Under the pieces are notes generated by a model. The model saw nothing but the letters and a program-made list of their open reading frames with translations. It searched no databases and was not told where the DNA came from. From assembly GCF_025463825.1 (NCBI RefSeq), contig NZ_JAODBG010000106.1, positions 1 to 64,000 of the forward strand: 64,000 bases of DNA, given 5' to 3'. Positions 45,072 through 53,549 of this stretch are shown in pieces; within the stretch, counting starts at the first letter, position 1; each line of letters opens with the position of its first letter. Both the position numbers and the translations under genes were made by a program. Source of the stretch: Cryobacterium sp. (GTDB lineage Bacteria; Actinomycetota; Actinomycetes; Actinomycetales; Microbacteriaceae).

Positions 45072-45542
45072 TCAGGGGATGTCGGCGGCCGTGTCGGCCT
45101 GGCAGTCGGGGCAGAGGCCCCAAAAAGTGACCTCGGCGGTCTGGACGACGAAGCCGGCGGTGTCGGACGGCGTGAGGCAGGGGGCCTCGCCGGTCACGCA
45201 CTCCACATCGCGCACGCTGTGGCAGCGGGTGCAGACGATGTGGTGGTGGTTGTCGCCCACGCGGCGTTCGAACAGCGCGGCGGAGCCGGCCGGTTCGATC
45301 CGCCGCACCAGGCCGGCGGTGGTGAACGCCGCGAGCACGCCGTAGACCGCCTGCAGCGAGGTGCCGGTGAGGGTGCTGCTGATCGAATCGTAGAGCTGGT
45401 CGGCCGTGGCGTGCGGCGACGCGGCGAGGCCCTGCAGCACGGCGACCCGGGGTGCGGTGACCTTCAGCCCAGCGGCACGGATCTCGGCGGCGTGGTCGAC
45501 GACGGCGGGTAGCGCCGCGTCGGCCGTTCCGGAGGTGTGCAT
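45072..45542 (-). CDS. Fur-family peroxide/iron regulator (FurA/CatR-like)
   Basis: 156 residues. The winged-helix part has GLKVTAPRVAVLQGLAASPHATADQLY. The metal-binding part has DNHHHIVCTRC and a second pair FWGLCPDCQ, giving the structural zinc site CxxC...CxxC and the regulatory His cluster. Its place directly before katA points to a FurA/CatR/PerR-type repressor that senses peroxide, with autoregulation through the palindrome just upstream. Confidence 0.9.
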   Translation of the reverse strand: MHTSGTADAALPAVVDHAAEIRAAGLKVTAPRVAVLQGLAASPHATADQLYDSISSTLTGTSLQAVYGVLAAFTTAGLVRRIEPAGSAALFERRVGDNHHHIVCTRCHSVRDVECVTGEAPCLTPSDTAGFVVQTAEVTFWGLCPDCQADTAADIP

Positions 45543-45558
45543 GCCCTCACGCTAGCAG

Positions 45559-45581
45559 TTGTTTTGAACAACTCAAAACAA
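45559..45581. promoter_or_regulatory. Fur-type operator upstream of the regulator
   Basis: TTGTTTTGA, five bases, TCAAAACAA is a perfect nine-base inverted repeat located 16 bases before the regulator's start. Its AT-richness stands out against the GC-rich background. It fits autoregulation of the fur-katA unit. Confidence 0.8.
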
Positions 45582-45601
45582 GACACGCCGGCGCGGCGGG
45601 G

Positions 45602-47029
45602 TCAGAGGCCCGGTGGTACCCGGTCCTGCCAGCGCAGTTTCCGTTCCAGCTGCGCGCCGAGCGCGAGCAGGGTGGCCTCGCCGCCCGGCCGGCCGATCAG
45701 TTGCACGCCCATCGGCAGCCCGTCGACGGTTTGCGCCACGGGCAGGGTGATGGCCGGCAGGCCAGTGACGTTCACCATCGAGGTGAACGGGGTGTACTGC
45801 ACCTGCTGGGCGAAGTTGCGTTCACCGTCGACGGCGTCGTACCAGCCGACCGGGCGCGGGGAAAGCGCCAGGGCGGGGGTGAGCACGGCGTCGAAGCTGG
45901 CGAGCTGGCGGATGAACGACCGCTCGTAACCGGCCAGGGCGGTCAGCGCCTCGGCGACCTGCCGACCGGTCAGCTCCCGGCCGCGGTGCATCAGCCAGCG
46001 GGTGAGGGGTTCGAGCAGCGCCTCCTGCTCGGGGGTGTCCGCGGGGATGCGGGCGGCGCTGAGCTGCCACAGCGACCGGAACGCCGGCGCGTAGCTCGGG
46101 TCGGGGGCGAGAGCGGTCTGCTCGATGCCGTGGCCCATCCCGGCGAAACCGTCGGCGGCCGTCTGGAGGGCGGTGAGTGCCTCTGGAGCCAGGCGGATCT
46201 CGTAGGCGTCGTCCCAGGCCGAGGTGGTCATCACGCCCAACTGGTACCGGCCCTCACCGCGGATGGCGGCGCCGAGTAGCTGCTCATCACCCCCGGGCGC
46301 CCGCACCGCGAACGGGTGCTCCGGCCGGCCGCCGCCCGGCGCGACCATGGCGTCCAACAGCAGCGCGGCATCCGCCACGGTGCGGGCCAGCGGGCCGGCC
46401 ACCGGCAAGCCGCCGGGCACGTCGAGCCCGCTGGCCGCGGGGATCCGGCCACGGGACGGCTTGAGCCCGACCAGGCCGCAGGCGGCGGCAGGGATCCGCA
46501 CCGAACCGCCGCCGTCGCTGCCGGGCGCGAACGGCAGCATCCGGGCCGCAACGGCCACCGCGGCGCCGCCGCTGGAGCCGCCGGCGCCGAAGTCGGGGTT
46601 CCAGGGGTTGCGGGCGGCCGGGCCGGCGGCGGGTTCGGTGTAGGAGGGCAGGCCGAACTCTGGGGTGGTGGTCTTGCCCAGGCTGATGCCGCCGGCGGTG
46701 TCGAGGGCCTGCACGAGCTGGTCGCTGGTCTCGGGCACGTTGTCCTGCATCAGGCGGGAGCCGAGCCGGGCGGGCACGCCGGCGCGCAGCTGCAGGTCCT
46801 TGTCGCCGAACGGCAGGCCCCACAGCGGCGCCGTCTTGGGCACCCGGGTTTCCACCAGCTTCGCGCGGGCCCTGGCCGCCTCGGCGGTGACGGTGACGAA
46901 GGCGCCCAGGCCCGGGTTCAGCCGGTCGATGCGGTCGAGGTAGTGCTCGGTGAGGTCGGTGGGGCTGATGTCGCCGCGCTGCAGCGAACGCCACTGCTCG
47001 AGGGCGGTCAGTTCGAAGAGGTCGGCCAT
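45602..47029 (-). CDS. Amidase-signature-family hydrolase
   Basis: 475 residues. The Ser-cisSer-Lys triad is visible: Lys in LWGLPFGDKDL, cis-Ser in GSDGGGSVRIPAA and nucleophile Ser in GAGGSSGGAAVAVAA. Such enzymes hydrolyse amides of varied size. The 3' end is 20 bases from the Fur operator. No GatB or GatC is nearby, so it is a stand-alone amidase and not the tRNA amidotransferase. Confidence 0.9.
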   Translation of the reverse strand: MADLFELTALEQWRSLQRGDISPTDLTEHYLDRIDRLNPGLGAFVTVTAEAARARAKLVETRVPKTAPLWGLPFGDKDLQLRAGVPARLGSRLMQDNVPETSDQLVQALDTAGGISLGKTTTPEFGLPSYTEPAAGPAARNPWNPDFGAGGSSGGAAVAVAARMLPFAPGSDGGGSVRIPAAACGLVGLKPSRGRIPAASGLDVPGGLPVAGPLARTVADAALLLDAMVAPGGGRPEHPFAVRAPGGDEQLLGAAIRGEGRYQLGVMTTSAWDDAYEIRLAPEALTALQTAADGFAGMGHGIEQTALAPDPSYAPAFRSLWQLSAARIPADTPEQEALLEPLTRWLMHRGRELTGRQVAEALTALAGYERSFIRQLASFDAVLTPALALSPRPVGWYDAVDGERNFAQQVQYTPFTSMVNVTGLPAITLPVAQTVDGLPMGVQLIGRPGGEATLLALGAQLERKLRWQDRVPPGL

Positions 47030-47135
47030 CCCCCGAGCCTAACCACGCGCGCCGCCCGCCCTAACAGTTGGGGGCGAGGCGGGAGCGCGCGGCGGATGCT
47101 GGCGAGGGGCCGGCCTGCCCGGGTAGCCTCGGAGG

Positions 47136-47960
47136 ATGACTCGCACCGACGCCGCCGCGCAGTACAACCCGATGGGCACCACAGCCCTGGTCACCGGCGC
47201 CTCCAGCGGCCTCGGGCCCGGCTACGCGCACGAGCTCGCCCGGCGCGGCGCCGACCTGGTGCTCACCGCCCGGCGGCTGGACCGGCTCGAGGCCCTCGCG
47301 GTGGACCTGGCCGAGAAGTACGGCACGGTCTCCACCGTCATCCCGCTCGACCTGGCCGCCGCTGGCTCCGCCGCGGAGCTCGTGCACGATCTGGCCGATC
47401 GCGACATCCGGGTGAGCACCCTGATCAACAACGCCGGCTTCGGCCGTTCCGGCAGCGTGGTGGACGCCCCGGCCGACGTGGTCCGAGGCCAGGTCGCGGT
47501 GAATGTCGTCGCGCTCACCGAACTCACCCAGGCGTTCTTGCCGGACCTGCTCTCGGCGGCCCTCACCCATCCGCATGGCGCGGCGCTGGTGAACGTGGCC
47601 AGCACGGCCGCGTTCCAGCCGGTGCCGCAGCTGGCGGTCTACGCCGCGACCAAGGCGTACGTGCTCAGTCTCACCGAGGCGCTCTGGTACGAGACCCGCG
47701 GCACCGGCCTCAAGGTCACCGCTGTGTGCCCGGGTCCCACCGAAACCGAATTCCAGGCGGTGGCCGGGAACGCCTCCCGCGGCCCGCGCCGGTTGATGAC
47801 CGTGGACGAGGTGATGACCACCACCTTCGCAGCCCTCGACCGGCAGGCTCCTCCCCCGCACATCGTCAGCGGCACCTCGAACCGGGTCGTAGCCTGGCTG
47901 GCAGGCTCCGCGCCCCGACGCACCGTGGTGCGGGTGACCGGGCGGCTGTCCCGGCGTTGA
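47136..47960 (+). CDS. Short-chain dehydrogenase/reductase
   Basis: 274 residues. The cofactor loop is ALVTGASSGLGPGYAHELARRG, with the basic ARR after strand 2 suggesting NADP. It also has NNAGFG and the catalytic Ser/YxxxK in VASTAAF...VYAATKAY. A C-terminal Arg-rich extension (APRRTVVRVTGRLSRR) goes beyond the classic 250 residues and may contact membranes. The substrate is unknown. Confidence 0.9.
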   Translation: MTRTDAAAQYNPMGTTALVTGASSGLGPGYAHELARRGADLVLTARRLDRLEALAVDLAEKYGTVSTVIPLDLAAAGSAAELVHDLADRDIRVSTLINNAGFGRSGSVVDAPADVVRGQVAVNVVALTELTQAFLPDLLSAALTHPHGAALVNVASTAAFQPVPQLAVYAATKAYVLSLTEALWYETRGTGLKVTAVCPGPTETEFQAVAGNASRGPRRLMTVDEVMTTTFAALDRQAPPPHIVSGTSNRVVAWLAGSAPRRTVVRVTGRLSRR

Positions 47961-47975
47961 CGCTGGGGCCGGGAG

Positions 47976-48554
47976 CTACTTGAGGCTCTTCTGCAGCAGG
48001 ATCGTGCCGAGCCAGCGTTCGAACTTGAAGCCGACCTTGCCCATCCGGCCGATTTCCTCGAAGCCGAAGTCCTGGTGCAGTTTGATCGACGCCTCGGCGC
48101 CCTGGTCGGCGATCACGGCGATGATCTCCTTGAGCCCGGCGGCGCGGGAGCGCTCGATCAGCTCGGTCAGCAGCGCCCGGCCAAGCCCCTTGCCGGTAGA
48201 GGCCGCGCCCAGGTAGATCGAGTCCTCGACCGTGAACCGGAAGGCCTTCTTCTGCTTCCACGGGCTCACCAGTGCGTAGCCGAGCAGCTGCCCGGCCGGG
48301 GACTCGGCAACGACGAACGGCATCCCGAGCTTGGCCAGGTAGTAGAACTTGTCCCGCCACTCGGCCAGGGACATGGCATCCTCGTCGAAGGTGACGGTGC
48401 TGTTGGCCACGTAGTAGTTGTAAATCTCACGGATGTCGGGCAGGTCGGTGACCAGCGCGTCGCGCATCGTGTACTCGAACGACGCCTCCGGCAGCACGAC
48501 CGGCGCCAGGTGACGCGGCAGCCGTCGACGGGGCTGATATTCCTCTTCTAACAC
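47976..48554 (-). CDS. GNAT acetyltransferase, phosphinothricin-acetyltransferase-like
   Basis: 192 residues. The core shows MRDALVTDLPDIREIYNYYVANSTVTFDE, typical of the PAT branch (quoted in part), then DSIYLGAASTGKGLGRALLTELI as the acetyl-CoA site. Basic N-terminal residues precede the domain. I use the GTG at 48554 because AGAGG sits eight bases upstream; the open frame continues further but antisense to nothing conserved. It is the last gene of a likely ung-containing transcript. Confidence 0.82.
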   Translation of the reverse strand: MLEEEYQPRRRLPRHLAPVVLPEASFEYTMRDALVTDLPDIREIYNYYVANSTVTFDEDAMSLAEWRDKFYYLAKLGMPFVVAESPAGQLLGYALVSPWKQKKAFRFTVEDSIYLGAASTGKGLGRALLTELIERSRAAGLKEIIAVIADQGAEASIKLHQDFGFEEIGRMGKVGFKFERWLGTILLQKSLK

Positions 48555-48579
48555 CGGATGAATCCTCTCCACATGGTGT

Positions 48580-49284
48580 TCAGAATACCGTCGGTGACCA
48601 GTCGACGGGTGCCGCGCCTTGCTCGGCCAGCAGCCGGTTGGCCCGGCTGAACGGGCGGGAGCCGAAGAATCCACGCCGGGCCGACAGCGGGCTGGGATGC
48701 GCCGAGACGATTCGCGGGGTGTCCCCCAGCAGCGGGGCGAGGTTCTCGGCATCCCGGCCCCAGAGGATCGCCACGAGCGGGGTGCCGCGGGCGGCCAGAG
48801 CCCGGATGGCCCGCTCGGTCACAGCCTCCCAGCCGTGGCGCCGGTGCGACCCGGCCGCGCCGGCGCGCACGGTGAGCACCCGGTTCAGCAGCAGCACGCC
48901 GTGCCGGGTCCACGGCGTGAGGTCGCCGTCGGCCGGAGCCGGCAGGCCGAGATCGTCGTGCAGCTCGGTGAAGATGTTGGCCAGGCTCCGCGGCACCGGG
49001 CGCACGTCGTCCGCGACCGAGAAGGCCAGCCCCACCGGATGCCCGGGGGTCGGGTAGGGATCCTGACCCACGACCAGCACCCGCACCTCGTCGAACGGCT
49101 GCCGGAAGGCGCGCAGGATGTTCGCCGGCGCGGGCAGCACCTGCTCGCCCGCCGCGGCCTCGGCTCGCGCGAAGGCGAGCGGGGCCGCGAAGGGCGCGAG
49201 CGCGCTGACGTCGACGGGGGCGTCGTTGGCGGGCAGGCCGAACGCCCGCGCCCAGCCGGGGTCGATCAGCGCCGGTTCGGGCAT
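48580..49284 (-). CDS. ung: Uracil-DNA glycosylase
   Basis: 234 residues of family 1. The catalytic Asp lies in [19 protein letters not shown] and the catalytic His in [15 protein letters not shown]. Both motifs are complete. It removes uracil from DNA to start base-excision repair. It follows the cyanophycinase-like gene by five bases. Confidence 0.95.
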   Translation of the reverse strand: MPEPALIDPGWARAFGLPANDAPVDVSALAPFAAPLAFARAEAAAGEQVLPAPANILRAFRQPFDEVRVLVVGQDPYPTPGHPVGLAFSVADDVRPVPRSLANIFTELHDDLGLPAPADGDLTPWTRHGVLLLNRVLTVRAGAAGSHRRHGWEAVTERAIRALAARGTPLVAILWGRDAENLAPLLGDTPRIVSAHPSPLSARRGFFGSRPFSRANRLLAEQGAAPVDWSPTVF

Positions 49285-49289
49285 CCGGC

Positions 49290-50009
49290 TCAGGCGCCGA
49301 AGGTGCTCACGAGCACCCCGCCCTCCGACTCGCTCACGGTCCAGACGCTGCCGGCGCCGGCCACGCCCAGGGTGCCCTGACCCACGATCAGCACGGTGCC
49401 CTCGTCAACGGCGAGGCCGCCGCGGATGAGGCCGGCCTCGGTGGCGGCGACCATCCGGGACAGCGTGCCCTCTTGGGCGACGTGCACGTCCACGGTCACG
49501 TCGAGCAGGCCGATGCCGTTCTCGATGGTGATCTCGTCAAGCTCTTCGCTGGCGTCCTGCGGGCTCACCGGCACGCCGCCGATGCGCCAGCCGCCGAGCA
49601 GCGCGCGTTCGGCCGCGATCATGGCGCCGGCGGAGTAGCCCAGGTACGGGATGCCGGCGGCCACCTGGCGGCGGATCTCTCCGGCGATCGGGGCGACGGC
49701 GGTGAGATAGGCGGGGGTGAGGCCGCCGCCGATGACGATGCCGTCGGCATCCGCTACGGCCAGGAGGGTGGCGAGGCCGTCGTGGGCCAACACGGTGGTG
49801 ACGGGTTCGAGCGGGCCGCCGGTTTCGAGCGCGGTGACGAGCTGGGCGGCGTGCTCGTCGCCGTCGCCGTCGCGAACGACGAGGATCGCGATCCGCGGCT
49901 CGGTGCGACCGGCGGCGCCGGCACGCAGGGTGGCCTCGGCCAGGAACGGCCCGTAGACCGCGGCCGCGTCTTCGGAAGCCCAGCCGCCGCCGACGAGATG
50001 GATGCTCAT
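49290..50009 (-). CDS. Cyanophycinase-like S51-family peptidase
   Basis: 239 residues of the class I amidotransferase-like fold, in which Ser replaces Cys as nucleophile. The elbow is [13 protein letters not shown], and the start [11 protein letters not shown] forms the first strand. Members cut aspartyl dipeptides or cyanophycin. No cyanophycin synthetase is visible. Its ATG overlaps the stop of the phosphoribosyltransferase gene by four bases. Confidence 0.85.
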   Translation of the reverse strand: MSIHLVGGGWASEDAAAVYGPFLAEATLRAGAAGRTEPRIAILVVRDGDGDEHAAQLVTALETGGPLEPVTTVLAHDGLATLLAVADADGIVIGGGLTPAYLTAVAPIAGEIRRQVAAGIPYLGYSAGAMIAAERALLGGWRIGGVPVSPQDASEELDEITIENGIGLLDVTVDVHVAQEGTLSRMVAATEAGLIRGGLAVDEGTVLIVGQGTLGVAGAGSVWTVSESEGGVLVSTFGA

Positions 50010-50542
50010 GCGTCGACCACTGTGGTCAGCGGGGTGGCGGTGACGGGCGGCAGCGCCGACCAGGGGAAGATGATCCAGTCGTCGGTCTCGCGCCAGGTGA
50101 AGTCGGGCACGTGCACGGTGCGCGGCTTGGTGTACAGGGTGGCCGTGCGCACCTCACCGGCGGATTCACGGAGGATGCCGTCGACCAGGGCGAGGGTGTG
50201 GCCGGAGTCTGAGACGTCGTCGACCAGCAGCACCTTCAGGCCCGCGAGTGCGGGGGCATCCAACATCGGACCGGACAGGACGGGCTCTGGCAGGCGCTCG
50301 TCGATGCCGGAGTAGAACTCCACGTTGATCGAACCGCAGTTCTTCGTGCCGAGGGCATAGGAGATGGCCCCGGCCAGCAGCAGGCCGCCGCGCGCGATGG
50401 CGATGACGACGTCGGGCTGGAAGCCGCTCGCCAGCACGGTGGACGCCAGCGACCTGGACGCGTCGGCGAAGTCGGTCCACTCCAGGATCTCGCGGGGCGG
50501 GTCGACGGTGGCGGGGGCTGCGGGGTGCTGGTCGGGTTGCAT
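50006..50542 (-). CDS. Phosphoribosyltransferase
   Basis: 178 residues of the type I PRTase fold, with the PRPP-binding motif VLLVDDVSDSGHTLALV and a flexible-loop segment before it. It resembles the Gpt/xanthine-guanine type by length, although substrate residues cannot be judged by eye. It starts a transcript that continues with the cyanophycinase-like gene, ung and GNAT. Confidence 0.88.
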   Translation of the reverse strand: MQPDQHPAAPATVDPPREILEWTDFADASRSLASTVLASGFQPDVVIAIARGGLLLAGAISYALGTKNCGSINVEFYSGIDERLPEPVLSGPMLDAPALAGLKVLLVDDVSDSGHTLALVDGILRESAGEVRTATLYTKPRTVHVPDFTWRETDDWIIFPWSALPPVTATPLTTVVDA

Positions 50543-50629
50543 TTGTCAATGGTAGAACCTCGCGCGGCCGCCGCGCACGGTCGACGGGCCCGGCACCCGG
50601 CGGCGCCGCCGATGCGGAAGACTGGTTCC

Positions 50630-50896
50630 ATGATCACACTGCAGCAGGATGCCGCCGGATTCGTCCGCATGAACCGGCACTTCCCGGCCAAGACGCCCAT
50701 CACCATCGTCTTCACCAACGGGACCAGCGGTGAGTACACCGGCCGCCGCCTCAACGACCTCTACGACGCGGCCCTGGCCTCCTTCCGCGCCGAGAACCGC
50801 CTGGACGCCAAGGGCTTCTCCCGCGCACCGGCCAAGACCGTGCACCCCACCAACAACGTGGAATACGTCCCCGTCGAAGCCGGCATGGCCCCCTAG
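50630..50896 (+). CDS. Conserved hypothetical small protein
   Basis: 88 residues, soluble, starting MITLQQDAAGFVRMNRHFPAKTP. It mixes beta-strands (ITIVFTNGTSGEYTG) with one helix (LNDLYDAALASFRAEN). No family is recognised. It is six bases before the MOSC gene and likely translated with it. Confidence 0.55.
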   Translation: MITLQQDAAGFVRMNRHFPAKTPITIVFTNGTSGEYTGRRLNDLYDAALASFRAENRLDAKGFSRAPAKTVHPTNNVEYVPVEAGMAP

Positions 50897-50902
50897 CGAA
50901 CC

Positions 50903-51499
50903 GTGCAGCACCTGCCGTACAGCGCCGGGGTCGAGATCGTCCTGCTGCTGGCGTCCCCCACCCACCGGTACGAGGGGCGGCCGGCCGACGGGCCGTTGCC
51001 CGCGACCGGCCAGGAGAGCCACCCGAACATCCGGGTGCGCGCGGGCCTGGGCATCGTGGGCGACCGGCATTTCGCCCAGCGCGCGCACCTGCAGGCGTCG
51101 GTGACGGTGATGGACGTCGAGGTGCTGGACCTGGTGGCTGACGACCTGGGGCTGCCCCGCTCCCTGGATCCGGTGGCCACCCGGCGGAACATCCTGCTGC
51201 GCGGGGTGGACGTCGACGCGCTGCGCGGTACGACCTTTTCGCTGGACAGCGGCGAGGGCCCGGTCGAGTTCCGGGCGCACCGACCGGCGAACCCGTGCGC
51301 GTGGCTGGACGTGGTGCTGGCTCCCGGGGCCCACCGGGCGATGCGCGGGCGCGGCGGCATCCGCTGCGAACCGCTGACCGACGGGATGTTGCGGCTCGGG
51401 GCCGCGCGAATGCTCAGCAGCATCCCGCTCGCTACGGGTGCCGCCTCGCCCCGCCGGCCAGCACCGCCCGGTAGCCCTCCCGGTAGCTCGGGAAGCTGA
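50903..51499 (+). CDS. MOSC-domain protein
   Basis: 198 residues, GTG start. The MOSC domain (molybdenum-cofactor sulfurase C-terminal fold) shows GIVGDRHFAQRAHLQASVTVMD (in part), RRNILLRGVD and the conserved Cys in RPANPCAWLD. Such proteins bind molybdenum cofactor or carry sulfur. The last 20 or so codons are Pro/Ser/Gly-rich and overlap the convergent YeeZ-like gene by 68 bases, so they may be a read-through tail. Confidence 0.82.
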   Translation: MQHLPYSAGVEIVLLLASPTHRYEGRPADGPLPATGQESHPNIRVRAGLGIVGDRHFAQRAHLQASVTVMDVEVLDLVADDLGLPRSLDPVATRRNILLRGVDVDALRGTTFSLDSGEGPVEFRAHRPANPCAWLDVVLAPGAHRAMRGRGGIRCEPLTDGMLRLGAARMLSSIPLATGAASPRRPAPPGSPPGSSGS

Positions 51500-52277
51500 A
51501 GGCGAAGCCGGTCGCCAGCACCCGCTGGTTGCTGATCCGCTTGTTCCCGCCGCGCCGGTCGCCGGCCTCCACGATTTCGGGCTCGGGCAGGCCGAGTTCG
51601 GCGGCGAGGAAGGCCAGCACCTCGGGGCCGGGCACGGGCGTCGAGTCCACCCCCAGGTAGAGCGTTTCCGGTTCGGCGGACCGTAGCATCAGGTGCACGA
51701 TCAGGGCGGCGGCGTCGTCGCGATGGATCCGGTTGGTGAGCCGGTTCCGGGCTGCGAGGGTGGCCCGGCCTTCCCGCACCTGGGTGATCAGGCGCTCCCG
51801 GCCGGGCCCGTAGACGCCGCCGAGGCGGAGCACCACGGCGGCGGGCAGCCGGGCGTGCAACAGCTGTTCGGCCTCGAGCAGGATCGAGTCGGTCCCAGGG
51901 CCGGGGTTCGCAGGGGTCGATTCGTCCACCGTGCTGCCGTCGTCGATGTCGTACACCGCGGTGGAGGACACCATCAGGAATCGGCGCGGGGCGATGTGCG
52001 CCTCGTCGAGGGCGTCGAGCAGGTTGGCCAGGCCCGTCACATAGGCTGCCCGGTACACCTCAGGGTCGGGACTGCCCGCCGCAACGGTCACGATCACCAG
52101 GTCGGTGTCCGGCTGCACAGCCGGTTTCTGGCAGGCGAGGTCGACGGAGTGCCCGTCGAGGGCGGCCGGCAGCAGTTCGGCGCGGCGGCGGAGCCCGACC
52201 ACGTGGTGGCCGAGCTCGTGCAGGCGAAGGCCCACCTCGGTGCCGAGGTCGCCGCAGCCGGCGATCAGTACAGTCAT
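51432..52277 (-). CDS. YeeZ-like atypical SDR/epimerase
   Basis: 281 residues. The N-terminal TVLIAGCGDLGTEVGLRLHELGH is the glycine-rich NAD(P) loop (quoted in part), followed by MVSSTAVYD and LRLGGVYGPGR, typical of the extended/atypical SDR group that includes YeeZ. Its ATG overlaps the prpC stop by four bases, so it is the tail gene of the methylcitrate operon, though its role there is unclear. Confidence 0.85.
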   Translation of the reverse strand: MTVLIAGCGDLGTEVGLRLHELGHHVVGLRRRAELLPAALDGHSVDLACQKPAVQPDTDLVIVTVAAGSPDPEVYRAAYVTGLANLLDALDEAHIAPRRFLMVSSTAVYDIDDGSTVDESTPANPGPGTDSILLEAEQLLHARLPAAVVLRLGGVYGPGRERLITQVREGRATLAARNRLTNRIHRDDAAALIVHLMLRSAEPETLYLGVDSTPVPGPEVLAFLAAELGLPEPEIVEAGDRRGGNKRISNQRVLATGFAFSFPSYREGYRAVLAGGARRHP

Positions 52278-53467
52278 CCCCCCAGTATGGGTTCCGTGCT
52301 GGGTTCCAGGTGCCGCTCCGGCGTGCCGTTGTAGAAGGACAGCGGCCGGATCAACGCGTTCGCGGCCAATTGCTCCATGGTGTGCGCCGTCCAGCCGGTC
52401 ACCCGCGCGGCGACGAAGAGCGGGGTGAATGTGGCGGTGTCGAAGCCCATCAGGTGGTACGCCGGGCCCGACGGGTAATCGAGGTTGGGCTGGATGCCGG
52501 TGCGCGCGTCCATGCCGGCGGCCAGCGCCTCGTACAGTTCGAGCAGGTCGGGGCGGTTGAAGTGTTCGACCAGGGTGACCAGGGCCGCGTGCATGGTGGG
52601 CACCCGGGAGTCGCCGTGCTTGTAGACCCGGTGACCGAAGCCCATCACCTTGCGCTTGTGCGAGAGGTTGTCGTCCAACCAGCGTTCGGCGCGCTCCGCC
52701 GCCCCCTCGCCCAGGCCGATCTCGGTGAAGATGTGCATGACGGCCTCGTTGGCGCCGCCGTGCAGCGGCCCCTTGAGTGCGCCGACCGCGCCGGTCACGG
52801 CCGAGTAGAGGTCGGAGAGCGTGGAGGTGATCACCCGGGCGGTGAACGTCGAGGCGTTGAAGGAATGCTCGGCGTACATGATCATCGACACGTCGAAGGC
52901 GTCGACCACCGCGAGTTCCTGCACCTCACCGAAGGTCATGTAGAGGAAGTTCGCGGAGTAGCCCAGGTCGTCCCGCGGTTCGACGAGTTCGAGTCCGTGC
53001 CGGCGGCGTTGGTCGTAGGAGACGATGGCGGGCAGCTGGGCGAACAGGCGCAGCGACTTGGTCAGGTTGGCCTCGACCGAGGAGTCCGGAGTGCTGAGGT
53101 CGTTGGCGCCGATCACGCTCACCGCCGTGCGCAGCACGTCCATCGGGTCGGCGGAGGTGGGGATCTCGTCGATCACCCGGCGCACCGAGTGGTCGAGGCG
53201 CCGGAGCGCCCGCTCGGCCACCTCGAACCCGGCCAGCTGGGCCTCATCGGGCAGTTCGCCGTGCCAGAGCAGGTAGGCGACCTCTTCGAAGCTCTTTTGC
53301 GCCGCCAGCTCCTGCACCGGATAGCCGCGGTAGAGCAGGGAGTTGGAGTCGGGGTTGACCCGGGAGACGGCCGTGGAGTCGGCCACCACCCCGGCGAGGC
53401 CGCGGTGGATCTCCGGGACGGCCGCTGGTTGTGCGGTGGTCGTGGGGGTGGGCTGGTTCATGGTCAT
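52274..53467 (-). CDS. prpC: 2-Methylcitrate synthase
   Basis: 397 residues of the citrate-synthase family. Catalytic segments are AEHSFNASTFTARVI, KGPLHGGANEAVM and GFGHRVYKHGDSR. With prpB and prpD upstream it condenses propionyl-CoA with oxaloacetate in the methylcitrate cycle. The 82-base gap to prpB carries an 11-base tandem repeat. The ATG has a weak GGAGC-like site. Confidence 0.93.
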   Translation of the reverse strand: MTMNQPTPTTTAQPAAVPEIHRGLAGVVADSTAVSRVNPDSNSLLYRGYPVQELAAQKSFEEVAYLLWHGELPDEAQLAGFEVAERALRRLDHSVRRVIDEIPTSADPMDVLRTAVSVIGANDLSTPDSSVEANLTKSLRLFAQLPAIVSYDQRRRHGLELVEPRDDLGYSANFLYMTFGEVQELAVVDAFDVSMIMYAEHSFNASTFTARVITSTLSDLYSAVTGAVGALKGPLHGGANEAVMHIFTEIGLGEGAAERAERWLDDNLSHKRKVMGFGHRVYKHGDSRVPTMHAALVTLVEHFNRPDLLELYEALAAGMDARTGIQPNLDYPSGPAYHLMGFDTATFTPLFVAARVTGWTAHTMEQLAANALIRPLSFYNGTPERHLEPSTEPILGG

Positions 53468-53516
53468 TTCGCTCCTTTGCGTCCTGAGGTCCTGGCCGTA
53501 CGTGTGCGGTGCCGGG

Positions 53517-53547
53517 GTGGTGCTGTCGTGGTGCTGTCGTGGTGCTG
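53517..53547. repeat. 11-base tandem repeat between prpB and prpC
   Basis: GTGGTGCTGTC occurs 2.8 times without a gap. It ends three bases before the prpB stop codon. Confidence 0.85.
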
Positions 53548-53549
53548 GG

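Noticed and set aside
43512-45512. A 666-codon plus-strand frame opposite katA and the Fur-type gene
   Set aside because: The minus-strand genes carry complete catalytic motifs; the plus frame has none.
47040-47100. GC-rich palindrome between amidase and SDR genes as another repeat element
   Set aside because: The arms are mostly runs of CG dinucleotides, and the region must hold both divergent promoters; the resemblance to the 57.1 kb palindrome (CCCTAAC.GTT) is too short.
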